Of a stretch of DNA of 43,056 bases, positions 33,333 through 40,608 are shown piece by piece. Below the pieces are notes generated by a model. It was not told where the DNA came from and made no database searches. It saw nothing but the letters and a program-made list of their open reading frames with translations. The stretch covers positions 1-43,056 of the forward strand of contig NZ_JALBGV010000053.1 in the NCBI RefSeq assembly GCF_023006505.1. Direction: 5' to 3'. Within the stretch, counting starts at the first letter, position 1, and every line of letters starts with the position of its first letter. A program made the translations under genes and the position numbers. This DNA is from Neorhizobium sp. SHOUNA12A (lineage in GTDB: Bacteria > Pseudomonadota > Alphaproteobacteria > Rhizobiales > Rhizobiaceae).

Positions 33333-33338
33333 GAAAAA

Positions 33339-33356
33339 GCTCCGTAAGTCGGATGC
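33339..33356 (-). promoter_or_regulatory. Hairpin able to hide the exporter SD
   Basis: On the minus-strand transcript GC-A-UCCG pairs with CGGAGC around an ACUUA loop, with one bulged A. The right arm contains the GGAG ribosome binding site of the exporter at 33332. A second hairpin, GGCCG/CGGCC (33414-33428), lies upstream, and one side of it (33415-33421) is also complementary over seven bases to the end of the leader ORF (33494-33500). Confidence 0.45.
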
Positions 33357-33474
33357 CGCACCGGTTCAGCACGCAAGGCGGCCGGAATCGGACGACGTAA
33401 ACCTGGATAGCGAGGCCGGATGTCGGCCGCGTAACGAATGAGGAAAGAAAGAGTTTGCGAGAAACCGCGAACGC

Positions 33475-33531
33475 CTAAGCCAGAGACAGGGAAATCCGGC
33501 GGCGGAGGCGCGAGAGCACGGTCATATCCAT
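33475..33531 (-). CDS. Probable 18-residue leader peptide before an ABC exporter
   Basis: ATG-GAT-ATG-ACC-GTG-CTC-TCG-CGC-CTC-CGC-CGC-CGG-ATT-TCC and four more codons encode MDMTVLSRLRRRISLSLA. AAGGAGG, a near-perfect anti-SD complement, lies five bases upstream of the ATG; few start sites in the window are better. The Arg-Leu-Arg-Arg-Arg core contains +X+ (RLR), the kind of motif at which macrolide-bound ribosomes stall in ErmDL-type leaders. The ORF ends about 140 bases before the exporter start, with alternative pairings between them. That it is translated is likely; that it regulates is inference. Confidence 0.6.
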   Translation of the reverse strand: MDMTVLSRLRRRISLSLA

Positions 33532-33709
33532 GTGGGCCTCCTTGAGTGGGCGTTGAGTTGCGCGTTTCTTGTAGCCTCTCGGGCATCAATTGAAAAGGGC
33601 AAATCGCCGTATCCCGCCACCCTGAGCTTTTCTGTTGCCCGATCGTCACAGCCATGCCGCGCATCGAAAGGGCTTGAGCCGCAGCCTCGGTTTCCCGTAA
33701 GGACGGTGC

Positions 33710-34195
33710 ATGAGTGACATCTCGCGCGGACTTCGCATCGCCCTTTACCAGCCGGATATTCCCGGCAATACCGGCACGATCCTCCGGCTCGCCGCCTGCC
33801 TCGGCCTGTCGGTGGATATCATCGAGCCGGCCGGTTTCGACATTTCCGACAGGAACCTGAAGCGCTCCGGCATGGATTATCTGGAGAACGTCACGCTCGC
33901 CCGCCACGTCAACTGGCAGCGCTTCGACGAATGGCGCAAGGCGAACGGCCGGCGTGTCGTGCTCGCTTCCACCAAGGCCGCCCTGCCTTATACCCGCTTC
34001 GAATTCCGGCCGGACGACATCCTCTTCTTCGGCCGCGAAAGCGCCGGCGTGCCGGACAACGTGCATGAGGCAGCCGACGCCCGCATCCTCATCCCCATGG
34101 TCGAAGGCCAGCGCTCCATCAACGTCGCCATGTCGGCGGCGATGATATCAGGCGAGGCGCTGCGACAGACGGGTTTTCCTTCTTCATTGACCTAG
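33710..34195 (+). CDS. trmL: tRNA (cytidine/uridine-34-2'-O)-methyltransferase
   Basis: A 161-residue SPOUT (trefoil-knot) methyltransferase that modifies the wobble base of tRNA-Leu. RIALYQPDIPGNTGTILRLA is motif 1, DDILFFGRESAGVPDNVHEA motif 2, and MVEGQRSINVAMSAAMISGE motif 3, which forms the SAM-binding knot. Length is typical of TrmL, which lacks extra RNA-binding domains. The GTAAGGACGGTGC before the ATG provides an AAGGA SD. Confidence 0.95.
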   Translation: MSDISRGLRIALYQPDIPGNTGTILRLAACLGLSVDIIEPAGFDISDRNLKRSGMDYLENVTLARHVNWQRFDEWRKANGRRVVLASTKAALPYTRFEFRPDDILFFGRESAGVPDNVHEAADARILIPMVEGQRSINVAMSAAMISGEALRQTGFPSSLT

Positions 34196-34221
34196 GCTCC
34201 GGTTTTCTTTCAGGAAGCCTA

Positions 34222-34250
34222 TGCTATAGAACCTCAAGTAATATTGAGGT
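34222..34250 (+). promoter_or_regulatory. soxR promoter with SoxR box
   Basis: ACCTCAAGTAATATTGAGGT (34231-34250) is a perfect palindrome in its 7-base arms and agrees with the known CCTCAAGTTAACTTGAGG SoxR box. An extended -10, TGCTATAGA (34222-34230), abuts its left edge, so the box lies over the predicted transcription start and not between -35 and -10. This position predicts autorepression. Confidence 0.85.
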
Positions 34251-34258
34251 CAACAGCA

Positions 34259-34741
34259 ATGATGAAGAAAAATCCGGGCACCAGGCTGGAGCTGGAACTG
34301 ACGGTCGGCGAAGTGGCGACACGCAGCGGCGTGGCGGTCTCGACCCTGCATTTCTACGAGACCAAAGGACTGATCCAGAGCCGCCGCAACCGTGGCAACC
34401 AGCGCCGTTATCCACGCGTCGTGCTGCGCCGGGTCGCCGTCATCAAGGTGGCCCAGAAGACCGGCATACCGCTTGCCGATATCGCCGAAGCGCTCTCTGT
34501 CCTGCCGCACGACCGGCCGCTGACGGCAAAGGACTGGCAGCGTCTATCGGAAACCTGGAAACGCCAGCTCGACGACAGGATCGCCAGCCTCACGGCGCTC
34601 CGCGACCACCTGACCGGCTGCATCGGCTGCGGCTGCCTGTCGATGGAGGACTGCCCGCTCAGGAACCCACTGGACATGCTCGGCGAAAAGGGTGCGGGAC
34701 CGATCTTGCTGGAGGCGGAAGAGCAGGTGGATACGGATTGA
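34259..34741 (+). CDS. soxR: SoxR redox-sensing MerR-type regulator
   Basis: A 160-residue transcription factor. The MerR helix-turn-helix is LTVGEVATRSGVAVSTLHFY followed by ETKGLIQSRRNRGNQRRYPR; a dimerisation helix follows, then the [2Fe-2S] cluster loop CIGCGCLSMEDC (CxxCxCxxxxxC). SoxR responds to redox-cycling compounds by cluster oxidation. Outside enterics it usually controls exporters and oxidoreductases directly, without soxS. No soxS is present. The start is at 34259 or the adjacent ATG 34262. A SoxR box lies immediately upstream. Confidence 0.97.
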   Translation: MMKKNPGTRLELELTVGEVATRSGVAVSTLHFYETKGLIQSRRNRGNQRRYPRVVLRRVAVIKVAQKTGIPLADIAEALSVLPHDRPLTAKDWQRLSETWKRQLDDRIASLTALRDHLTGCIGCGCLSMEDCPLRNPLDMLGEKGAGPILLEAEEQVDTD

Positions 34742-34749
34742 TTGCACGT

Positions 34750-34759
34750 ATAGGCCTAT
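34750..34759. promoter_or_regulatory. ATAGGCCTAT palindrome before the antidote gene
   Basis: A perfect 10-base palindrome 57 bases before the start at 34817. Because the downstream product has a helix-turn-helix, this could be its operator. The site is short, so chance is possible. Confidence 0.35.
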
Positions 34760-34816
34760 TCTAAACTGAGGGTCATACCCTGCTGAACAACGCCTCCGGA
34801 AATGGAAGGACGACCG

Positions 34817-35119
34817 ATGGCTTTGGAAACGCATCCGTTCGACATCGCTGAACATTTGGATACCGAAGAGGGCATCGAAGAGTTCATGAAGGCAGCATTC
34901 GAAGAGGGCGACGCCGCCTTCATCGCGAGATCTCTCGGCATCGTCGCGCGGGCGCGGGGCATGACCAAACTCGCCCGCGATGTCGGAGTGAACCGAAAGG
35001 CGCTCTATACTGCCCTGAGCGGCGAAGGAAATCCGGAATTCGCGACGATCCTGAAGGTGATGAAAGCCCTCGGCCTCGAACTCACCCCGGTTCTCGTCAA
35101 GGCGGAGGATGCCGCCTAA
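34817..35119 (+). CDS. Addiction-module antidote protein (HTH), orphan
   Basis: A 100-residue protein of the putative addiction module antidote family (TIGR02684 type). The N-terminal segment (MALETHPFDIAEHLDTEEGI) and IARARGMTKLARDVGVNRKA with LYTALSGEGNPEFATILKVM form an XRE-like helix-turn-helix. Family members normally follow a RelE/HigB-like toxin gene. Here soxR lies upstream and no toxin gene is present on either side, so it is solitary. GGAAGGAC precedes the ATG at 34817. It could be a relic, an anti-addiction factor or a regulator of other promoters. Confidence 0.88.
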   Translation: MALETHPFDIAEHLDTEEGIEEFMKAAFEEGDAAFIARSLGIVARARGMTKLARDVGVNRKALYTALSGEGNPEFATILKVMKALGLELTPVLVKAEDAA

Positions 35120-35277
35120 GCGCTATCGGCATCTGACGGATGGTCCGCCTCCCCCCGTTTAGCATCTTTTGAAAAACACATGTCAAACCGATCGAAGCCC
35201 ATGGGCCAAACATCGGGGATCGCATATGTTTCCGCAATCGAGCTTCTTCTTCCCAGCCCAAGCCATCAAGGACCGAG

Positions 35278-35706
35278 ATGCGCAATCTGCTTTGCTACAA
35301 GATGACCGTTGCCGCTCTTGCCCTGATGGCTTTGTCCGTCCGCGCCCAGGAGGCCGAGCATTATACCGCGGTCAGCAAGACGGCGATGAGCGTCACCGGC
35401 GATGTCTGGCTGGACGATTTCAGCATCACCTTCGAGAACGAAGAATCCCTCGAATTCTCCGACCTCGTTGCCGATAATTTTCGGGTGGATGGCAGGCGTG
35501 TGCCGGCATCGGTCTATCGCGTCGCGAAACCGGCCGATCCGGAACTTGAAAACGGCAACCAGCTCTGCGGATCGGGGGACGTCACCTATGTCGCCAACTG
35601 GGCATCCGGCAAGGGAATGTCGGCGATTGCCGTATTTACGGGGCGAAATCCACCGAAGAGCAGCGCCGAAATGTGCGCGCTCTACACCTACGAAGATCCG
35701 CAATAA
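35278..35706 (+). CDS. Small secreted protein of unknown function
   Basis: A 142-residue protein with an N-terminal signal peptide (MRNLLCYKMTVAALALMALS VRA, cleavage near AQEAEH). The mature part has two cysteines (in NQLCGSGDVTYVANW and SAEMCALYTYE) that could form a disulfide in the periplasm. No domain is recognised. It begins 158 bases after the antidote gene and is convergent with the next gene. Confidence 0.75.
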   Translation: MRNLLCYKMTVAALALMALSVRAQEAEHYTAVSKTAMSVTGDVWLDDFSITFENEESLEFSDLVADNFRVDGRRVPASVYRVAKPADPELENGNQLCGSGDVTYVANWASGKGMSAIAVFTGRNPPKSSAEMCALYTYEDPQ

Positions 35707-35715
35707 TGGATCGGA

Positions 35716-35973
35716 TCAATCCGCAGTCGGCAGCCGTCGCATCGTGAATTCGATCTGGTCGCCTTCGAGCTGGCGCCAGCTTTCCACTTCGGTCCAATAG
35801 GCGGCCTTCGGAAATTCGTGAAACCACTCGCGCGCCTTTTCGCGCGCTTCTTCGCGTGAGAGCTGAAATGTCTGCCGCACGAACATGCCCTGGCGCTCAC
35901 CGGCTTTTTCCTGCCGGTGGCGGTCGATCCTGCGTTTCAGCCCGTCGAGCGGCGGGGGTGTGAACTTTGCCAT
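35716..35973 (-). CDS. Conserved small basic protein, function unknown
   Basis: An 85-residue protein. Positively charged N-terminal helix (LDGLKRRIDRHRQEKAGERQ), then a helical FQLSREEAREKAREWFHEFP and a strand-rich end YWTEVESWRQLEGDQIEFTM. The codon use matches neighbouring genes and the ATG at 35973 fits. I know it only as a type seen in rhizobia. No domain name can be given. Confidence 0.75.
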   Translation of the reverse strand: MAKFTPPPLDGLKRRIDRHRQEKAGERQGMFVRQTFQLSREEAREKAREWFHEFPKAAYWTEVESWRQLEGDQIEFTMRRLPTAD

Positions 35974-36148
35974 GAAAGCCTCTGATCAGCACCTGTTTAT
36001 GCGGTAAAGATAGTGCCGGGCGACACGCTTTACGAGTCTCATTTTCCACCCGCGACAATCGATGGAATGGTTCGCGAAAGCCAGAAATGCTAATTCCCGA
36101 TCGGAAAAATGCGAGTCGCGCCAAGGGGATGGCGAGAGGAATAGAGAT

Positions 36149-37063
36149 ATGGAACGGCCGGTACTGCCCAAGGGGCTGCCCGAGGACATCGAAGACAAGA
36201 AGGTGGCTGCGAGGACCTGGTTCGAGAGCCTGCGCGACACGATCTGCGCCTCGCTGGAAGGCCTCGAGGCCGAGCTGACCGGCCCCCTCTCCGATCAGGA
36301 GCCCGGCCGCTTCAAACCCAAGGACTGGCTGCGCGATGGTGGCGCGGGCGGCGGCGGACGAATGTCGATGATGGAAGGCCGCGTCTTCGAGAAGGTCGGC
36401 GTCCACACCTCGACCGTCCACGGCGAGTTTTCCGCCGATTTCCGCAGCCAGATGCCGGGTGCCGAGGAAGACCCGCGCTTCTGGGCGTCGGGCATTTCGC
36501 TGATCGCCCATCCGGTCAATCCCAACGTGCCGACCGTGCACATGAATACCCGCATGGTGGTGACGTCGAGCCAGTGGTTCGGCGGCGGCGCGGATCTCAC
36601 CCCGGTCCTCGACCGGCGCCGCACCCAGGACGATCCGGACACCACCCTCTTCCACCGGGTCATGGAAATCACCTGCAAGCGCCATGAGGCGGTCGCCGAC
36701 TACGATCACTACAAGGCCTGGTGCGACGACTATTTTTTCCTGAAGCATCGCAATGAACCGCGCGGCGTCGGCGGCATTTTCTTCGACTGGCTGCATCCGG
36801 TCGCGGAAAAAGGCGGCTGGGATGCGGATTTCGCGTTTGTGCAGGATGTCGGACGCGCCTTCAACCTCGTCTATCCGCGGATCGTCAGGGCCAACTTCAA
36901 CAAGCCCTGGACGGAACATGATCGCGACGAACAGCTGATCCGTCGCGGCCGCTATGTCGAGTTCAACCTGCTCTACGACCGTGGCACTATTTTCGGGTTG
37001 AAGACCGGCGGCAATGTCGAGTCCATCCTCTCGTCACTGCCTCCGGTTGTAAGGTGGCCTTAG
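36149..37063 (+). CDS. hemF: Coproporphyrinogen III oxidase, oxygen-dependent
   Basis: Converts coproporphyrinogen III to protoporphyrinogen IX in heme synthesis, using O2. The 304-residue product has GRMSMMEGRVFEKVGVHTST, SGISLIAHPVNPNVPTVHMN, the signature RRTQDDPDTTLFHRVMEITC and GIFFDWLHPVAEKGGWDADF. It is a soluble homodimer in the family. The ATG at 36149 follows GAGAGGA by eight bases; the frame open from 36062 has no SD and is not conserved. Confidence 0.98.
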   Translation: MERPVLPKGLPEDIEDKKVAARTWFESLRDTICASLEGLEAELTGPLSDQEPGRFKPKDWLRDGGAGGGGRMSMMEGRVFEKVGVHTSTVHGEFSADFRSQMPGAEEDPRFWASGISLIAHPVNPNVPTVHMNTRMVVTSSQWFGGGADLTPVLDRRRTQDDPDTTLFHRVMEITCKRHEAVADYDHYKAWCDDYFFLKHRNEPRGVGGIFFDWLHPVAEKGGWDADFAFVQDVGRAFNLVYPRIVRANFNKPWTEHDRDEQLIRRGRYVEFNLLYDRGTIFGLKTGGNVESILSSLPPVVRWP

Positions 37064-37190
37064 ATCGAGAACCACAAAGTTAACGATATCCGGTATAAAC
37101 CGGCCCTAATATCTCATCCTTAACAAATGCGATATCGGAATCAGTGCGATGGTGGTAGCGTCCCTTTGGTTGTACCGGAGGAGGATCGCC

Positions 37191-37457
37191 ATGATGGCAC
37201 CGAATAGCATGCCCATGCCGGAAGCGTCTAAGGACAGGGACTCCCGTTCCCTTGATACCGCTGAAATGATCGACCGCCTCGCGACGGAAATGCGCGCGAG
37301 AACTGGCGGAGAACTCCCCCATTCCTTTTATGTGGACCAGGTAAGGCGCCAGCTTGCCGGCAAGTCGGTTGCCATGTCGGCCGCCAACACCGAGACGGCG
37401 CGGGAAAAGGGTAAGGAAGAGGCTTCCGTTTTCCACGCCTGGGCGTTTTCCGAATAG
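37191..37457 (+). CDS. Small hydrophilic protein, function unknown
   Basis: An 88-residue protein starting at 37191, where GGAGGAGGA lies five bases upstream, an unusually strong ribosome binding site. The middle part (TAEMIDRLATEMRARTGGEL) is amphipathic helical. No known domain. It is followed by another small gene with an equally strong SD, suggesting an abundantly translated pair. Confidence 0.7.
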   Translation: MMAPNSMPMPEASKDRDSRSLDTAEMIDRLATEMRARTGGELPHSFYVDQVRRQLAGKSVAMSAANTETAREKGKEEASVFHAWAFSE

Positions 37458-37561
37458 GCATCGGGAACAGCGTCGTCGCTTTCGAGTTATCGGGATTGGG
37501 GCCGGCGGATATGAGGAGCTGTCCGCCCGCCTCCAGTCCGACGACAATAGGAGGAAGTATC

Positions 37562-37753
37562 ATGCGACTGTTCGAATGCGGTACGCTCGTCCCCGGTTGC
37601 CAATGGCATACCCGGGCCGATGAAGACGCCGAAGTGGTTCGCCGCGCCGTGGAACATCTTCGCACTGTCCATGGCGAAGAGATCATCCGCGAAAACATGG
37701 TCGAGAACATCAAGGCACGCATTCGCGACGAAAACGGAGCGGCGGCGGCCTGA
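37562..37753 (+). CDS. DUF1059 family protein
   Basis: A 63-residue DUF1059 protein: MRLFECGTLVPGCQWHTRAD with the two Cys and His typical of the family, then a helix (VVRRAVEHLRTVHGEEIIRE). AGGAGG precedes the ATG by seven bases. Function unknown; members often sit in stress-related operons. It is convergent with the CCA-adding enzyme gene. Confidence 0.88.
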   Translation: MRLFECGTLVPGCQWHTRADEDAEVVRRAVEHLRTVHGEEIIRENMVENIKARIRDENGAAAA

Positions 37754-37843
37754 CGCCCGGCGCGACCGAAGTCGGTCATCCGCATCAGAGTGGCTGTATC
37801 TGATTTCGAAACACCCGATGTCAGAGCGGCGATACGCTTGATG

Positions 37844-39106
37844 TCAGAGTGATCTGCGGATCATATCCTCCAGCCGGGCGGTCAGCGCCGCCCGGTCGGG
37901 AGCGAAATTGCGCTCGACCCAGAAATCTTCCAATTCCTTCAGGATTTCGCCGACCCGTTTTCCGGCCGGCACGCCGGCTGCGACGATATCGGCACCACTG
38001 AGCGGAAAGACCGGCTTCTCGTAGTCCTCAGCCCTCTTCAGCAAGACCGACAGCCGCGCGGATCTGCGCATCGCCGCCGGATCGCCTTCGGCCGCAGTTC
38101 GCGCCGACGCCAGGGCCAGCCTCAGCCGGATGACCAGCCCCTCCGCACCATGGCGGTAGAGCAGCCGGTCAAACCCGACATCCGTCACTTCGTCCGGCAG
38201 CACCGGCGCATTTGCCCAGGCCGCAAGCTTGGCAGCCTCTGCATTCGACATCTTCAGCCGCTTCGCGAGCGCATCCAGCCTCTCGGCATCCGGCGGCACG
38301 ATCGCCGCCAGCCGCAGGATCGGATCGGCCGTCCAGCCGAGCGACTTCTCGGCCGCCACGAGGCCGTGGATGCCGTCGATACCCCACTTTTCCGTCTCCG
38401 GCAGGATTTCGGTGAGCACGCCCGCCTGCCGCATCCACAGCAACGCGCGGGAAGGATCGGCAGCCGACAGCAGCTTCTTGGTTTCCGCCCAGATGCGTTC
38501 GGCCGACAGCGTCGAAAGCTTGTCCTTGGCGCGGGCGCAGGCCCTCAGGCCATCCGCATCCGGCCGGCCGGAACCGTAATGGGCGAAGAAGCGGAAGAAG
38601 CGCAGGATGCGCAAATAGTCCTCGGCAATCCGCTCGGCCGCATCTCCGATGAAGCGGACGGTGCGCGTCTCGATATCCGGTAGACCGTTGACAAGGTCGA
38701 TCACCTCGCCTTGAGCGTCCGCATAAAGTGCGTTGATCGTCAGGTCCCGTCGTTCGGCATCCGTCTGCCAATCGGTGCCGAAGGCGACCTTGGCCCGCCG
38801 ACCGTCGGTCTCGACGTCGCGGCGCAACGTGGTGACCTCGAACCCGTGGCCTCCGATGACCAGCGTCACCGTGCCGTGCTCGAAACCGGTCGGCACGGCC
38901 TTGATACCGGCCGTCACCGCCCGCTCGACCACCTTTTCCGGTAAAAGCGTGGTGGCGACGTCGACATCGGCGACGGGAAGCCCCATCAGTGCATTACGCA
39001 CCGCGCCGCCCGCCACCCGCGCCTCACCGCCGTCGGCATTGAGCAGGGTCAGGATGCGCTGCAGCGCCGGGTCCCGGAACCAGGCCTCGTCGGCTACACT
39101 CGTCAT
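37844..39106 (-). CDS. cca: CCA tRNA nucleotidyltransferase/polyA polymerase family
   Basis: A 420-residue class II nucleotidyltransferase. ARVAGGAVRNALMGLPVADV has the nucleotide-binding and DxD residues (VADVDVA), followed by RRDLTINALYADAQG (motif B/C) and a tRNA-binding neck and body including EDYLRILRFFRFFAHYG. It adds or repairs the 3' CCA of tRNAs; a poly(A) polymerase alternative (PcnB) is less likely, as the sequence lacks the extended C-terminus. The start at 39106 overlaps the upstream NUDIX stop as ATGA. Confidence 0.93.
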   Translation of the reverse strand: MTSVADEAWFRDPALQRILTLLNADGGEARVAGGAVRNALMGLPVADVDVATTLLPEKVVERAVTAGIKAVPTGFEHGTVTLVIGGHGFEVTTLRRDVETDGRRAKVAFGTDWQTDAERRDLTINALYADAQGEVIDLVNGLPDIETRTVRFIGDAAERIAEDYLRILRFFRFFAHYGSGRPDADGLRACARAKDKLSTLSAERIWAETKKLLSAADPSRALLWMRQAGVLTEILPETEKWGIDGIHGLVAAEKSLGWTADPILRLAAIVPPDAERLDALAKRLKMSNAEAAKLAAWANAPVLPDEVTDVGFDRLLYRHGAEGLVIRLRLALASARTAAEGDPAAMRRSARLSVLLKRAEDYEKPVFPLSGADIVAAGVPAGKRVGEILKELEDFWVERNFAPDRAALTARLEDMIRRSL

Positions 39107-39738
39107 GCATAAAGCCTTTCGTAGAGCGTGCGCAGGATGCCCGCGGTAATGCCCCAGATGTTTCGTTCCTCGTAGGGCATCACATAGAAATGCCGTTCCT
39201 TGCCGTCCCATTCCCTGCTGCCGCGCTGGTGGTTGGCCGCGTTCATCAGGAAGGACAGCGGCACCTCGAAGACGTCGTCCACCTCGGCCGGATTGGGCGT
39301 GATCTCGAAGCCGCGCCTGACTACCGAGAGCACCGGCGTGATCCGAAAACCGGTCGCGGCATAATAGGTCGGCAGTCGCGACAGCGTTTCGACGAAGGAA
39401 CGGTCGAGGCCGATTTCCTCTTCCGCCTCGCGCAACGCCGCCTGTTCCGGCGAGCGGTCCTCCGGATCGATCCCGCCGCCCGGAAAGGCGATCTGGCCGG
39501 AATGCTTACGCATCGTCGATGTCCGCTGCGTCAGGATCACCTTGGCTTCGTCGCCGTCGTCGACGACGGGCACCAGCACGGCGGCATCCTTGAGCTTCAG
39601 CCCCGCGGCGAGATCGACGAGCGTCGGATTGAGCAGGTGGTCGCCATGGTCGCGCCAGGCGTGGTCGACCGGCCCGCCATTCTGGTTCAGTGCCCGGCGG
39701 CGAAAGTCGCCGGCCGAAAAAAGGGGAAAGTCACTCAT
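39103..39738 (-). CDS. NUDIX hydrolase, CoA pyrophosphatase type
   Basis: A 211-residue NudL/YeaB-like protein. The box is FPGGGIDPEDRSPEQAALRE plus AEEEIGLD. Upstream LVPVVDDGDEAKVILTQRTS and downstream LPTYYAATGFRITPVLSVV fit the CoA/acyl-CoA pyrophosphatase subgroup, which trims 3',5'-ADP from CoA. It overlaps DUF1285 (upstream) and the CCA gene (downstream) by four bases each, so all three are translationally coupled. Confidence 0.93.
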   Translation of the reverse strand: MSDFPLFSAGDFRRRALNQNGGPVDHAWRDHGDHLLNPTLVDLAAGLKLKDAAVLVPVVDDGDEAKVILTQRTSTMRKHSGQIAFPGGGIDPEDRSPEQAALREAEEEIGLDRSFVETLSRLPTYYAATGFRITPVLSVVRRGFEITPNPAEVDDVFEVPLSFLMNAANHQRGSREWDGKERHFYVMPYEERNIWGITAGILRTLYERLYA

Positions 39739-40358
39739 TGCGATAAGGCGTCCAATTCGGCCTCGGGCATCATGGGAAACACCTCCGTTCCGGAGCGGAC
39801 GGAGAACATCGGCACTCCGTCTATCACGATCGCCTCGCCGAGTTCCACGAGATCGTACATGACAGCACGGGAGACCAGTGCCTCCAACCGGCCGCGCACC
39901 AGGAGATAGGGTTTCAGCTCGCGGTTTTCGCCCGAAATCTCGAAGCGCAAGGGATGTTCTGGCCCCGCCTCCACCACATCACCGACATTTGTCCTGAACG
40001 TGAGCACCTGTTGGCCTTCACGCTGCGTCATCTGCATCTCGACCGCAAGGAAGGGAGCGTCGGCGACACGGATGCCGACCTTTTCCACAGGTGTTACGAG
40101 ATAGGTCCGATCGTCCTCATCCTTGCGCAGCACCGTCGAAAACAGCCTCACGAGCGGTGCCCGGCCGATCGGGGTGCCCATATAGAACCACGTGCCGTCG
40201 GCACGGATTTCCATGTCGATATCACCGCAAAAGGGCGGATTCCACCGCTCGACAGGCGGTAAACCACGCTTTCCGTCGCCGCTCTGCTCGGAAGCACGCG
40301 AGATCAGCGCCGCAAGCCCTGCGGCATCGGGTGCCGAATTTATCGTTTGCGCTGCCAT
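39735..40358 (-). CDS. DUF1285 domain protein
   Basis: A 207-residue protein with the DUF1285 pattern WNPPFCGDIDMEIRADGTWF followed by GTPIGRAPLVRLFSTVLRKD and EVGIRVADAPFLAVEM-like strands. No enzymatic role is known, and it is compact and soluble. It heads the DUF1285-NUDIX-CCA operon and is divergent from moxR across a 250-base spacer, an arrangement conserved in rhizobia. Confidence 0.92.
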   Translation of the reverse strand: MAAQTINSAPDAAGLAALISRASEQSGDGKRGLPPVERWNPPFCGDIDMEIRADGTWFYMGTPIGRAPLVRLFSTVLRKDEDDRTYLVTPVEKVGIRVADAPFLAVEMQMTQREGQQVLTFRTNVGDVVEAGPEHPLRFEISGENRELKPYLLVRGRLEALVSRAVMYDLVELGEAIVIDGVPMFSVRSGTEVFPMMPEAELDALSQ

Positions 40359-40529
40359 CTTTCAGTCCCGGTTCGACCGTAAGCATCCACCAAAGCAATT
40401 GTTCCTCACGAGATAGTCATTCAATACGTGCTTGTCAGCCATATTTCGGGGAATAAGTTTGATCGGATAAGCCGGATGCTGCGACGCAGCGATTCGCCGC
40501 CGGGATATCAATGAGCCCGGCCTGGAAAA

Positions 40530-40595
40530 GCCAGCCGGTTTCTAAGTGCCAGCAGGTTCTGGATGCCAGCCAGTTTGGATGCCGCCAGTTTGGAT
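40530..40595 (+). repeat. Four imperfect 15-18-bp tandem repeats before moxR
   Basis: Units GCCAGCCGGTTTCTAAGT (40530), GCCAGCAGGTTCTGGAT (40548), GCCAGCCAGTTTGGAT (40565) and GCCGCCAGTTTGGAT (40581) lie head to tail in the moxR leader, ending at its ribosome binding region. Confidence 0.75.
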
Positions 40596-40608
40596 GATGG
40601 AGAGCGAC

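Noticed and set aside
37778..37861. ATCCGCA/TGCGGAT arms and repeated GATGTCAGAG between DUF1059 and the CCA gene
   Set aside because: Arms of seven bases 70 bases apart and partly inside coding sequence; too weak to call a terminator or operator.
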